NCBI GenBank assembly: GCA_963753725.1
Contig: CAVWDI010000021.1
Location: forward strand, 310,001-374,000
DNA: 64,000 nucleotides
Origin: CAVWDI01 sp963753725
Lineage (GTDB): Bacteria; Chloroflexota; Anaerolineae; Anaerolineales; UBA4823
Reading direction: 5' to 3'
Below are positions 38,194 through 46,657 of this stretch, in pieces. The position numbers and the translations under genes are program-made. The notes beneath the pieces were generated by a model. The model saw nothing but the letters and a program-made list of their open reading frames with translations. It was not told where the DNA came from and did not search any database. Position 1 is the first letter of the stretch. Each line of letters opens with the position of its first letter.

Positions 38194-38217
38194 GCGGCGA
38201 GGAATTTCACCGACGAA

Positions 38218-38410
38218 TTGTCATTAGTATCTTAGAGAAAGGGTATGATTATAGGAAAAGGACACGGCAGATCGATTGTCATTCGGTTCAAGAAACCGAG
38301 TCGGAGCTCTGATCGCCGTGTCCATCCCAGAAACAGCCCGAACAGTTGTTTGGTCCCAAGAGACCGTATTACTGCTAGTGCGGGCGCCTGTATTATACCT
38401 GGAGGATAAA
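38218..38410 (+). ncRNA. Candidate bridge RNA region of IS110 copy 1
   Basis: This non-coding left end folds well: GGACACGGC near 38261 pairs with GCCGTGTCC near 38321, enclosing the smaller hairpin CGGTT-CAAG-AACCG. In IS110 elements the left non-coding end encodes the bridge RNA that guides the recombinase. The region is almost identical in both copies. The exact RNA ends and guide loops were not determined. Confidence 0.5.
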
Positions 38411-39358
38411 ATGACAACCACCACTGCACAGAAATTCATTGGCATCGATATCAGTAAAACATCATTGGATGTAGCTGTTTGGGATAGTGAGATATTCTGG
38501 CAATTCGGCAATAATGCTCGGGGAATAAAAAAGCTCGTGCGGCGATTAAAGAAACTCTCTCCCACTCTGATTGTGGTAGAAGCCAGTGGTGGATTAGAGC
38601 AGTCAGTCGTCAGGGAGTTGTACCAGACCAATCTGCCGATAGCGATCGTCAATCCCACAAGGGTGCGCAGATTTGCGTACTCGACCGGCCAATTGGCTAA
38701 GACCGATAAACTTGATGCTAAGATCATTGCCCAATTTGCCCAGGCAGTGAAACCAGAGGTAAGACCCTTGCGAACAGAGCAGCAAGAGCACTTAAATGCT
38801 CTGGTAACACGCCGCAGACAAATTGTTAATATCATAACCGCCGAGAAGAACCGAAGATCGACCACCCACCCTGCACTCCAGGACCAGCTCCTAAAACAAA
38901 TCGATTGGCTCGAGCAGGAAAAGGAGGCATTAGAAGCAGATATTGACCAACTGATACAACAATGCGCTGAATGGAAGGAAAAAGCGGCTGTCTTGGAGAG
39001 CGTGCCAGGTGTTGGATCCGTGACAGCCTCGACCTTGCTGGCTGAACTTCCCGAATTAGGTACCCGCAATCGCCAACAGATCGCTGCCCTGGTCGGTGTC
39101 GCACCGGTTAATAAAGACAGCGGAAAAATGCGAGGTAAACGCAGGATATTTGGCGGCAGAGCTGATGTTAGAGCTACTTTGTACATGGCGACTTTATCTG
39201 CTACGAGATCAAATCCGGTCATTCGCTCTTTTTATAATCGTCTGTTAGCAGCTGGAAAATTGAAGAAAGTGGCTTTGACCGCTTGTATGCGCAAATTACT
39301 TGTTATTCTCAATTCGATGCTCAGTCATAATAGATCTTGGAGTCCATATCTAGTGTAG
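38411..39358 (+). CDS. IS110-family transposase (DEDD recombinase)
   Basis: Intact 315-residue protein starting MTTTTAQKFIGIDISKTSLDVAVW at ATG 38411, with GGAGG 4 bases upstream. The N-terminal DEDD RuvC-like domain shows Asp in GIDISK, Glu in VVEASGG and two Asp in KTDKLDAKIIAQF. The C-terminal Transposase_20 domain shows LESVPGVGSVTASTLLAELPELG and the serine-bearing segment VAPVNKDSGKMRGKR. A coiled-coil lies between them (about 170-210). This is the only intact copy in the window. Confidence 0.93.
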   Translation: MTTTTAQKFIGIDISKTSLDVAVWDSEIFWQFGNNARGIKKLVRRLKKLSPTLIVVEASGGLEQSVVRELYQTNLPIAIVNPTRVRRFAYSTGQLAKTDKLDAKIIAQFAQAVKPEVRPLRTEQQEHLNALVTRRRQIVNIITAEKNRRSTTHPALQDQLLKQIDWLEQEKEALEADIDQLIQQCAEWKEKAAVLESVPGVGSVTASTLLAELPELGTRNRQQIAALVGVAPVNKDSGKMRGKRRIFGGRADVRATLYMATLSATRSNPVIRSFYNRLLAAGKLKKVALTACMRKLLVILNSMLSHNRSWSPYLV

Positions 39359-39428
39359 TTGACTTTATTGCTTGACAAATTACACAGTTGCTCCGAACGA
39401 CGAATCCCGCGGTTTTGCGGGACCCAGT

Positions 39429-39558
39429 GAGGAATCCCTGAGACGTGGGAGTTATGAATAATCCGTAAGGAATTACTTGAGCTTACCCGATATAACAACG
39501 AATGGCTTCACTTCGACCCGTCCAATTACATTTTACACTCGCGCACCAGGGATTCCTC
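39429..39558. repeat. MITE-like repeat, copy A
   Basis: A 130-base non-coding unit bounded by GAGGAATCCCTG and its complement CAGGGATTCCTC. It aligns along its length with copy B (42548-42678, 131 bases), sharing blocks such as TCGACCC and ATTTTA near the right end. It sits 34 bases from the right end of IS110 copy 1. Confidence 0.65.
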
Positions 39559-39642
39559 CTTCGTCGGAAGGACGAATAAGGGGAACTTTCTGATTTCAAT
39601 CTTTGCGTTCTGTAGGTGAGGAATTTGCCCTATTTTTAACTA

Positions 39643-39930
39643 TTACTTATACCAATCTTCGGATAAGTCTTTCCATTTTAGGTTGATTGATTTAATCAAA
39701 TCAATTTTCTTGCTTCTACGCCATCCCTTAATTTGTTTTTCACGCTCTATTACAGATTTGATGTCTGTAAATTCTTCATAATAAGCGAGGTGTGTGATGT
39801 TATATTTCTTTGTGAAGCCTTCGAATTCTTTGTTTTTGTGTTGTTTTACCCGCTCGTAAATATCTTTTGTAACACCAGTGTATAGTGTTCCGGTGGAGCT
39901 ATTCATGATATAGACATAGTACATTTTCAT
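39643..39930 (-). CDS. GIY-YIG domain protein (UPF0213-like)
   Basis: A 95-residue single-domain GIY-YIG protein: YYVYIMNSSTGTLYTGVTKDIYERVKQHK, with the second tyrosine and the catalytic arginine (ERVKQH) and, further on, the glutamate in SVIEREKQIKGWRR. Small stand-alone members are thought to be nucleases of unknown role, common near mobile DNA. It lies between the IS110 copy and the IS4-like element and may be cargo or a bystander. Confidence 0.88.
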   Translation of the reverse strand: MKMYYVYIMNSSTGTLYTGVTKDIYERVKQHKNKEFEGFTKKYNITHLAYYEEFTDIKSVIEREKQIKGWRRSKKIDLIKSINLKWKDLSEDWYK

Positions 39931-39974
39931 GGTGTTTGGAGGTAAGTGGGCTTAATTATATTCCAGCATCTAGT

Positions 39975-41145
39975 CACCTGACACTTTGACATTATGGGCA
40001 AGGAATAAGCGATAAATACAATGGCAACTCATTTGTCAACAGCCTTTCAATCATATTCCTGCAGATACGAAAAACACTATGATCACGACGATCGTTACGG
40101 TCTACTAAATGGCGTTTACCATTTTTGATGGTCCTGGAACCTAAATCTAACAACCAGACGTACAACAAGACTACAGACAAGGTCAATCGAGACAAGCGCA
40201 AGAAGTTACGCAAATGAGTACTTTCCAAATCAAAGCCATTTCCTTTAAGTTCACCAAAGGTTTCTTCAATCCACATCCGCCTTTGATACGATTTCAAGGT
40301 AGTCTGTGGGCAAGTAAGATTGGTTACCAAGAACCAAGGCTCTTTCTCACCAACTCTCCAGTAAGCCAACAAGTTTACAGTGTAAGCATACTTAGCGGTC
40401 AATTGGCAGACGGTCAACCAAACGCTTTTTCCTGGCTTATCCACAAGGTCATCCAAGCGCTGAAAGTCCTGTCTGCTGTTTTGTCTAACCAAATAACGGC
40501 CTTTCTGGCGCAAAACATATTGCCAATGCCAACTTCTAAGCAGTGTTTGTACTTCAATTTCACCAAATTCAGCATCACCAATCAGTATCACGCTTGTTGT
40601 TGGCGGTATCAACCGGTAAACATAAGCCAATAATGCCATTTGTTTGTAGGACGTACTATGCCCACGATTGCTTTTGATCCATGTCCAAGCTAATGGTATG
40701 GCGCGTCTACGATAAGCAATTACAACCATGAGCAGCTGATGTCCAAAACCTACTTTACTGCCATCCACGATCAGACGGATTTCTCCATTAGCCAGATGCT
40801 GGATAATGTCCTTGGCAATCGGCTCGTACCACTCGCGTACCCGGATAGCCGGATTGTCCAAAAAACGGCTCAGACGGCGAGTGATACTTGGCAATTTTGC
40901 AGTCCCAGGTATTTTTTCTGCCACTTTGCTCAAATGTACCGAACGATTTTGATAAATTCCAACAATCAGCCAAGTGAAATTACGGATGCGCGTTATTCTC
41001 TCAGTAGGTTGAAGTTGTAGAATTCGCATATTCCATGTATGATAGAGTTTGTTGATCGGCATTGTTTGTCTCCTGATTTTTGTGAAGATAAATCATGAAG
41101 TACAAATTACGTGCCGATCAATCCTTTTCTTAAAGTGTCAGGTAG
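39975..41145 (-). mobile_element. IS4-family-like insertion sequence
   Basis: About 1171 bases with imperfect terminal inverted repeats containing ACCTGACACTTT at the left end (39976-39987) and its complement at the right end. The sequence CTAGT flanks both sides (39970-39974 and 41146-41150), a likely 5-base target duplication. It encodes one DDE transposase. It has jumped between IS110 copies and close to MITE-like sequence. Confidence 0.8.
39992..41062 (-). CDS. IS4-family DDE transposase
   Basis: Intact 356-residue transposase, ATG 41062 with GGAGAC upstream. The DDE residues lie in LIVDGSKVGFG (first Asp), ILIGDAEFGEIE (second Asp) and MWIEETFGELKG (Glu, matching the YREK-type signature of IS4 relatives). 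The N-terminal region (RLSRFLDNPAIRVREWY) resembles the DNA-binding part of this group. The gene fills the element at 39975-41145, and the element looks complete and possibly active. Confidence 0.9.
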   Translation of the reverse strand: MPINKLYHTWNMRILQLQPTERITRIRNFTWLIVGIYQNRSVHLSKVAEKIPGTAKLPSITRRLSRFLDNPAIRVREWYEPIAKDIIQHLANGEIRLIVDGSKVGFGHQLLMVVIAYRRRAIPLAWTWIKSNRGHSTSYKQMALLAYVYRLIPPTTSVILIGDAEFGEIEVQTLLRSWHWQYVLRQKGRYLVRQNSRQDFQRLDDLVDKPGKSVWLTVCQLTAKYAYTVNLLAYWRVGEKEPWFLVTNLTCPQTTLKSYQRRMWIEETFGELKGNGFDLESTHLRNFLRLSRLTLSVVLLYVWLLDLGSRTIKNGKRHLVDRNDRRDHSVFRICRNMIERLLTNELPLYLSLIPCP

Positions 41146-41199
41146 CTAGTTCCAGCATTATAATTGTAAGCTTGTGGTTGTTCGAATTCATTGATTGTT

Positions 41200-41263
41200 G
41201 ATCGACATTAGAATTTTGCGACCCGTGAAAATAATTGATACGGTCGCGTGTCAGGGATTCCTC
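41200..41263. repeat. MITE-like repeat, partial copy C
   Basis: The right part of the same repeat, ending CAGGGATTCCTC at 41252-41263 and preceded by a GCGACCCGTG block as in copy A. IS110 copy 2 begins 7 bases further on. The left part is not recognisable, possibly removed by the insertions. Confidence 0.45.
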
Positions 41264-41270
41264 CTTCGTT

Positions 41271-42448
41271 GGAGCAACTGTGTAATTTGTCAAGCAATAA
41301 AGTCAACTACACTAGATATGGACTGCCAAGATTGATTATGACTGAGCATCGAATTGAGAATAACGAGTAATTTGCGCATACAAGCGGTCAAAGCCACTTT
41401 CTTCAATTTTCCAGCTGCTAACAGACGATTATAAAAAGAGCGAATGACTGGATTTGATCTAGTAGCAGATAAAGTCGCCATGTACAAAGTAGCTCTAACA
41501 TCAGCTCTGCCGCCAAATATCCTGCGTTTACCTCGCTTTTTCCGCTGTCTTTATTAACCGGTGCGACACCGACTAGGGCAGCGATCTGTTGGCGATTGCG
41601 GGTACCTAATTCGGGAAGTTCAGCCAGCAAGGTCGAGGCTGTCACGGATCCAACACCTGGCACGCTCTCCAAGACAGCTGCTTTTTCCTTCCATTCAGCG
41701 CATTGTTGTATCAGTTGGTCAATATCTGCTTCTAATGCCTCCTTTCTGCTCGAGCCAATCGATTTGTTTTAGGAGCTGGTCCTGGAGTGCAGGGTGGGTG
41801 GTCGATCTTTGCGGTTCTTCTCGGCGGTTATGATATTAACAATTTGTCTGCGGCGTGTTACCAGAGCATTTAAGTGCTCTTGCTGCTCTGTTCGCAAGGG
41901 TCTTACCTCTGGTTTCACTGCCTGGGCAAATTGGGCAATGATCTTAGCATCAAGTTTATCGGTCTTAGCTAATTGGCCGGTCGAGTACGCAAATCTGCGC
42001 ACCCTGGTGGGATTGACGATCGCTATCGGCAGATTGGTCTGGTACAACTCCCTGACGACTGACTGCTCTAATCCACCACTGGCTTCTACCACAATCAGAG
42101 TGGGAGAGAGTTTCTTTAATCGCTGCACGAGCTTTTTTATTCCCCGAGCATTATTGCCGAATTGCCAGAATATCTCACTATCCCAAACAGCTACATCCAA
42201 TGATGTTTTACTGATATCGATGCCAATGAATTTCTGTGCAGTGGTGGTTGTCATTTTATCCTCCAGGTATAATACAGGCGCCCGCACTAGCAGAAATACG
42301 GTCTCTCGGGACCAAACAACTGTTCGGGCTGTTTCTGGGATGGACACGGCGATCAGAGCTCCGACTCGGTTTCTTGAAACCGAATGACAATCGATCTGCC
42401 GTGTCCTTTTCCTATAATCATACCCTTTCTCTAAGATACTAATGACAA
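41271..42448 (-). mobile_element. IS110-family insertion sequence, copy 2 (inverted, broken)
   Basis: About 1178 bases, nearly identical to copy 1 but in opposite orientation and with several small indels in the transposase gene. The two copies enclose 1.9 kb containing the GIY-YIG gene and the IS4-like element. Inverted copies could recombine and flip the segment. Confidence 0.85.
41307..42254 (-). pseudogene. Transposase of IS110 copy 2, frameshifted
   Basis: It starts at ATG 42254 and follows copy 1 to EKNRKDRPP near 41812, where two extra bases shift the frame. Further indels near 41748 (two bases missing relative to copy 1) and near 41538 (one T missing in AAAAATG) disrupt the rest. Each segment between the indels still encodes copy-1 sequence. 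Either the copy is decaying or these are consensus errors. If the gene is truly broken, it could still be mobilised by the enzyme from copy 1. Confidence 0.8.
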
Positions 42449-42547
42449 ACCAGGAATCGTCATTCCAACTGTAATCCCGCTCGCACTCCAGAGCTTCCTG
42501 CAGGTGCAGTATTTTGAGGAACAAGGGCACTTTATGCGGGATGGAGG

Positions 42548-42678
42548 GAGGAATCCCTTTGGATTGGGAGTAAAGATAAATCCGGAGGGTAATATTTGAA
42601 TTCAGCAGATTAAATAACGCGTGGTTTCAAATCGACCCATCTAATTCCATTTTAAGTGAGCGCAACAGGGATTCCTCT
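42548..42678. repeat. MITE-like repeat, copy B
   Basis: A 131-base unit bounded by GAGGAATCCCTT and CAGGGATTCCTC, homologous to copy A over its length. No reading frame of note. The surrounding 387 bases between IS110 copy 2 and hppA hold no gene. Confidence 0.65.
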
Positions 42679-42759
42679 GCTCCGCATCGGAATGACGGTC
42701 TAAAGGGTGTTATGGAGACAGCTATGATACCTGCATATACATATCCAAAATCCCAATTG

Positions 42760-42796
42760 AAAAAACTCCCGGGAGCGGTGAACTGCTAACCGGGAG
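42760..42796 (-). terminator. Terminator of hppA
   Basis: On the minus strand, CTCCCGG (42796-42790) pairs with CCGGGAG (42772-42766) and is followed by six T, 40 bases beyond the hppA stop. Confidence 0.8.
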
Positions 42797-42835
42797 CTTA
42801 ACTTTCTACTTCTTGTCTAAATTCGCAATTATGCT

Positions 42836-45171
42836 TTAATCCCCACTTTCAGCGATCTGGACCTCGGGCACTTCCATGCTGGGAGCGGGCTTCTTGCTGG
42901 CTCTAATGCTCCAGACAACAGCCGCGAACAGCAAAATCACGACCAGCCATCCTACCAAACCCAGGTTAGCGTACCTCACCAGAACGGGCGCGGCCAGCAG
43001 CGATACCAGGTTGACCACCTTGATCATCGGGTTGAGCGCCGGTCCGGCGGTATCCTTGAGCGGATCACCAACCGTATCGCCAACCACACCGGCTTTATGC
43101 CTTTCTGATCCCTTACCGGTGTTCTCCGCGGGATTGCTGGGCTCATCTTCGACCGCTTTCTTGGCGTTATCCCAGGCGCCGCCGGCGTTGGCCATATATA
43201 CTGCCAGCAGCTGGCCGCTCAAAATAACACCTGCCAGGAAACCGCCCAGCGCTTCGATGCTCAGTACCAAACCCAGCATAAGCGGCGTGACGATAGCGAT
43301 AGTCGCCAGCGGGATCAGTTCTTTCTGGGAGGAAGCGGTGGAAATAGCCACCACTTTACCGTAATCGGGCATCTTGGTGCCTTCCATGATGCCAGGAAGC
43401 CTGAACTGCCTTCGGACTTCCTGCACAATCTCTGCCGCCGCACGGCTGACGGCCCGTATCGAAAGGGAACTGAACAACCAGGGCAGCGCCCCACCCAGCA
43501 GCAATCCTACAAACACCGAGGTCTCTGAGACCCGAATCAATTCTAGCGTATCTGTTAAACCCATTGCGACTTGCGCCCGGGATACATCAGTAATGAACGC
43601 AGCAAACAAGCTCACTGCGGCTATTACCGCTGAAGCTATCGCAATTCCTTTTGTGATAGCTTTGGTTGTGTTGCCTACTGCATCCAGGTCGGCCATAATC
43701 TGGCGCGCTTTTAAGGTCTCTTCATCGGTCTTATCGTGCCAGGCCATCTCACCGATGCCGTTAGCGTTATCGGCGATGGGACCGTACAGAGTCCATGGCA
43801 ACGTTATTGCCGGTATGGCTGAGCATGCCGATACCGATCATGGCCACCGCGTAAAGAACATATGTTGTACCGTCACCTTCGTATAGAAGCAGCGCAGCCA
43901 CAAAGGCGACCGCGATCACAACCAATGCCCACACGCTTGATTCCATGCCGGAGGCAATTCCCTGCAGGATCGTCGTTGCAGGTCCGGTGTCCATCGCTTC
44001 CACGACTTCCTTAACCGGTTTGTGCCTGATGGAGGTGAAATAGGATGTCAGTGGGTTGAACGCCACAGCCAGACCTACACCAATAGCGGTCAGCATCCCT
44101 AATCGCCAATCCCCAGCGTATAGAACAGCAACGATGAAGGAAAAAAGTACTGTGTTAATGCTGGACACTTCGTAGGAACGGAACATGGATTCTTCAGCGT
44201 CGTGCGACCGCAGGAATTTTATGGGGAACTTTTCCCATATTGGCACGGTGAACGTGCCGATGATCGAACTGATCACGCCAATACCACGGATAATTAGCGG
44301 GAATACGATCCATTTCAAGCTGTGCGCAGGATCGAGCGCCACCAGAGCAATACCCAGGATAAGGGCAGAAACAATCGTCACTTCGTAACTCTCGAATATA
44401 TCGGCCGCCATCCCGGCGCAGTCACCCACATTATCGCCCACCAGGTCCGCCACGACGGCTGCGTTGCGCGGGTCATCCTCAGGAATGTCCTCCTCCACCT
44501 TTCCGACCAGGTCTGCGCCCACATCGGCAGCCTTGGTAAAAATACCGCCGCCGACCCTCATAAAGAGCGCCAGGACCGTGCCTCCGAAACCGAAACCAAG
44601 CAATGCATCCGGGGCAGCCCGCCCGTATAAGATGAAAATCATCGTCCCGCCTAACAGCCCCAACCCATCGGTCAACATGCCTGTGACGGTTCCGGAATAA
44701 TAGGCGATCGAAAGCGCTTCATTGAAACCGCGCTTCGAAGCCGACGCAACGCGCACATTGGCCTGTATGGCCATGCGCATGCCTAGCTGCCCGACTAAAA
44801 GGGAGAACAGGGCTCCAAGAATGAATGCACCCGTCCGCCCAATGGCGACGATGTTTCTTGCGCTGTCACCGAATTCTTCAAACGCTTCCAGGCTGGGCGG
44901 CACCACGTATACGCTCAGAAAAAGTACTATCGTAAGGACCGCAACTGCCGGAAGGATGGTTTTCATCTGCCGGCTTAAGATAGCTGTCTGCGCCAATGCG
45001 GATCGCATTCCACACCGCCTGCATATCGGCGGTACCCTTGTCTTTTTTCATCACCCGGTTTCGTAAGTACCAGGCATACAACAAACTGATAATGGCAGTG
45101 AAGATCACAAACAAAACCGCAAGTTGTTCGAAATCGGTCAGTCCATGCCTGGCCATTCCAAATATATTCAT
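42836..45171 (-). CDS. hppA: Membrane-bound H+-translocating pyrophosphatase (two frameshifts)
   Basis: About 778 residues when joined, with some 15-16 membrane spans; it hydrolyses pyrophosphate to pump ions. The catalytic loop ADVGADLVGKVEEDIPEDDPRNAAVVADLVGDNVGDCAGMAADIFESYE is complete. GNTTKAITKG has Lys where K+-dependent enzymes have Ala, so the K+-independent, proton-pumping type is expected. ATG 45171 has GGAGAG 8 bases upstream. The frame breaks near 44995 (one extra C; GADSYLSRQMKTIL after repair) and near 43790 (one extra G; VAMDSYGPIADNANGIGEM after repair). All three pieces are conserved. Its own terminator is at 42760. Confidence 0.92.
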
Positions 45172-45578
45172 TGCTTATTCTCTCCTAAGATGGTATTGTG
45201 AAAACCCAACAAGTGCTTGATTGTATTACCTCCTCTTATATTTATATTGATATGTAGATCAGCTGTATAAATCACAAACGAGCCCCCGGGTTTCACTTTT
45301 TCAAGCTGGCCCAAGGCGCTCGTCGTTCAATCACCGGTCTGAAAACCAACATTACTTCCTGCAGTATTGCTCGCTTCACCGTCAGAATTTCACCTGTAAA
45401 TGAATAATAGATAAATATTATACTCGCATGTTTAATTTCCGCAAGGAATATTTGTTTGTATTGGGCTTTTATACTCCTCATATGATCCGTTTGCGTGTTT
45501 CTTACACAAGCTAAGTAAGATTAGCATTGATTGACAATAAAACAACTAGTATAGATATATTTTATAAGGAGAATAAAT
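45172..45578. other. Divergent promoter region between hppA and hsp20
   Basis: About 400 bases without a recognisable gene. It must hold the hppA promoter (minus) and the small-heat-shock promoter (plus; TTGACA at 45531-45536, GATATA at 45554-45559, 17 bases apart). No CIRCE-type inverted repeat is seen. Confidence 0.5.
45531..45559 (+). promoter_or_regulatory. Promoter of the hsp20 pair
   Basis: TTGACA and GATATA with a 17-base spacer, 20 bases upstream of the first hsp20 start. The -35 is consensus and the -10 is weak. Confidence 0.5.
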
Positions 45579-46016
45579 ATGTACCGACGTTATCGAATGC
45601 CCCCCGTTTGGAGAGAACTGAACCGCATTCAGCGAGATATGAACCGTTTGCTGGGATCCAGTTATCCAAGCTACACCCGCATGGCATCCAGCTACCCTCC
45701 GCTGAACATCTGGTCCAATGAAGAAGGCCTGGTTATCACCGCAGAGGTGCCCGGAATCAGCCCAAACGAAATTGAAATCAGTGTTGTTGGCGAAACCCTG
45801 ACATTAAGCGGCGAGCGCCAAGCGGAAGAATTGGAAGAAGGCACCCGCTACCACCGCCAGGAACGCGGCTCGGGAAAATTTTCCCGCACAGTACAACTGC
45901 CGTTCCCGGTCGATGTCGACGAAGTAAATGCCCTGTTTGTAGATGGCGTGTTAGAAATCAAGCTGCCGCGCACCGAGGCTGACAAACCCAGGAAGATCGC
46001 GGTAAAAAGCGCCTAA
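45579..46016 (+). CDS. Small heat-shock protein (Hsp20/alpha-crystallin) 1
   Basis: A 145-residue chaperone: N-terminal arm (MYRRYRMPPVWRELNRIQRDMNRLL), then an alpha-crystallin domain (PPLNIWSNEEGLVITAEVPGISPNEIEISVVGETLTLSGER) ending in DGVLEIKLPRTEADKPRKIAVK, with the IxI-like tail motif reduced to KIAV. AAGGAG lies 7 bases before ATG 45579. It forms oligomers that hold unfolding proteins. A divergent second copy follows after 51 bases, and a terminator closes the pair. Confidence 0.95.
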   Translation: MYRRYRMPPVWRELNRIQRDMNRLLGSSYPSYTRMASSYPPLNIWSNEEGLVITAEVPGISPNEIEISVVGETLTLSGERQAEELEEGTRYHRQERGSGKFSRTVQLPFPVDVDEVNALFVDGVLEIKLPRTEADKPRKIAVKSA

Positions 46017-46067
46017 TTAGATTAAGAATTTCGTACTATTAATAATTACTGTAAGGAGAATTTAACC

Positions 46068-46478
46068 ATGACAGATGAGACCAAAGCATTGGACGTGCAA
46101 AAAGAAGAAATGATCACCCTTGAGGATACCGAAAGGACGCGCGAAACACGTTGTTTCGTTCCAAGAGCCGATATTTTTGAAACCGAGGACGATATCTACA
46201 TTATTGTCGATGTGCCTGGAGCAAATGAAAGTTCCATCGACCTCAATCTCGAGAAAAACGTACTGACGATCAATGCATATATCGAAGCGGATGACCTGGA
46301 AGGCTATGCGCCGACCCTGTCTGAGTATGCGACTGGCGACTACCAGCGCAGCTTCCGCCTTTCAAATATGATCGACAGAGATCAGATCCAGGCCAGCATC
46401 AAAGACGGCGTGCTGCGGCTGCAGCTCCCCAAGGCTGGCGAAGCGAAGACCCGCAAAATCGCGGTCAATAAAGGTTAA
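46068..46478 (+). CDS. Small heat-shock protein (Hsp20/alpha-crystallin) 2
   Basis: A 136-residue relative of the first copy: RADIFETEDDIYIIVDVPGANESSIDLNLEKNVLTINAYIE opens the alpha-crystallin domain, and IKDGVLRLQLPKAGEAKTRKIAV closes it. The acidic N-terminus (DETKALDVQKEEMITLEDTE) differs from copy 1, so the pair may form mixed oligomers, which is inference. AAGGAG lies 9 bases before ATG 46068. Same transcript as copy 1. Confidence 0.94.
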   Translation: MTDETKALDVQKEEMITLEDTERTRETRCFVPRADIFETEDDIYIIVDVPGANESSIDLNLEKNVLTINAYIEADDLEGYAPTLSEYATGDYQRSFRLSNMIDRDQIQASIKDGVLRLQLPKAGEAKTRKIAVNKG

Positions 46479-46527
46479 TAAACAACAATAGTGGAATAGA
46501 AATCAAATACAAATTCCACTATATTTA

Positions 46528-46575
46528 ACTCCCGGAGTTACGGTTCATCAGTGGACCGAACTGCGGGAGTTTTTG
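46528..46575 (+). terminator. Terminator after the hsp20 pair
   Basis: ACTCCCG (46528-46534) pairs with CGGGAGT (46564-46570), with further inner pairing of AGT and CGGT with ACCG and ACT, then five T. A strong rho-independent terminator. Confidence 0.88.
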
Positions 46576-46657
46576 TATTAACTGACACCTTGGCATAAAT
46601 AACCCAAGCGCGGGTATACTTCATGGACAACCAGAAATTAAGCGAGGCAATAAACCC

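Larger units (their letters stand above)
38218..39394 (+). mobile_element. IS110-family insertion sequence, copy 1
   Basis: The ends were set by comparing this copy with the inverted copy at 41271-42448: identity starts at TTGTCATTAG and ends at CAGTTGCTCC. Length is about 1177 bases. There are no terminal inverted repeats and no target duplication, as usual for IS110. The long non-coding left end (about 190 bases) and short right end (36 bases) fit the IS110 subgroup. Confidence 0.85.

Noticed and set aside
38224..39222. Minus-strand 332-residue open frame across IS110 copy 1
   Set aside because: Mirror of the transposase gene; the plus strand carries DEDD motifs and a ribosome site.
45172..45578. 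CIRCE element controlling the hsp20 genes
   Set aside because: No TTAGCACTC-N9-GAGTGCTAA-like repeat; TTAGCATTG near 45521 has no partner arm.
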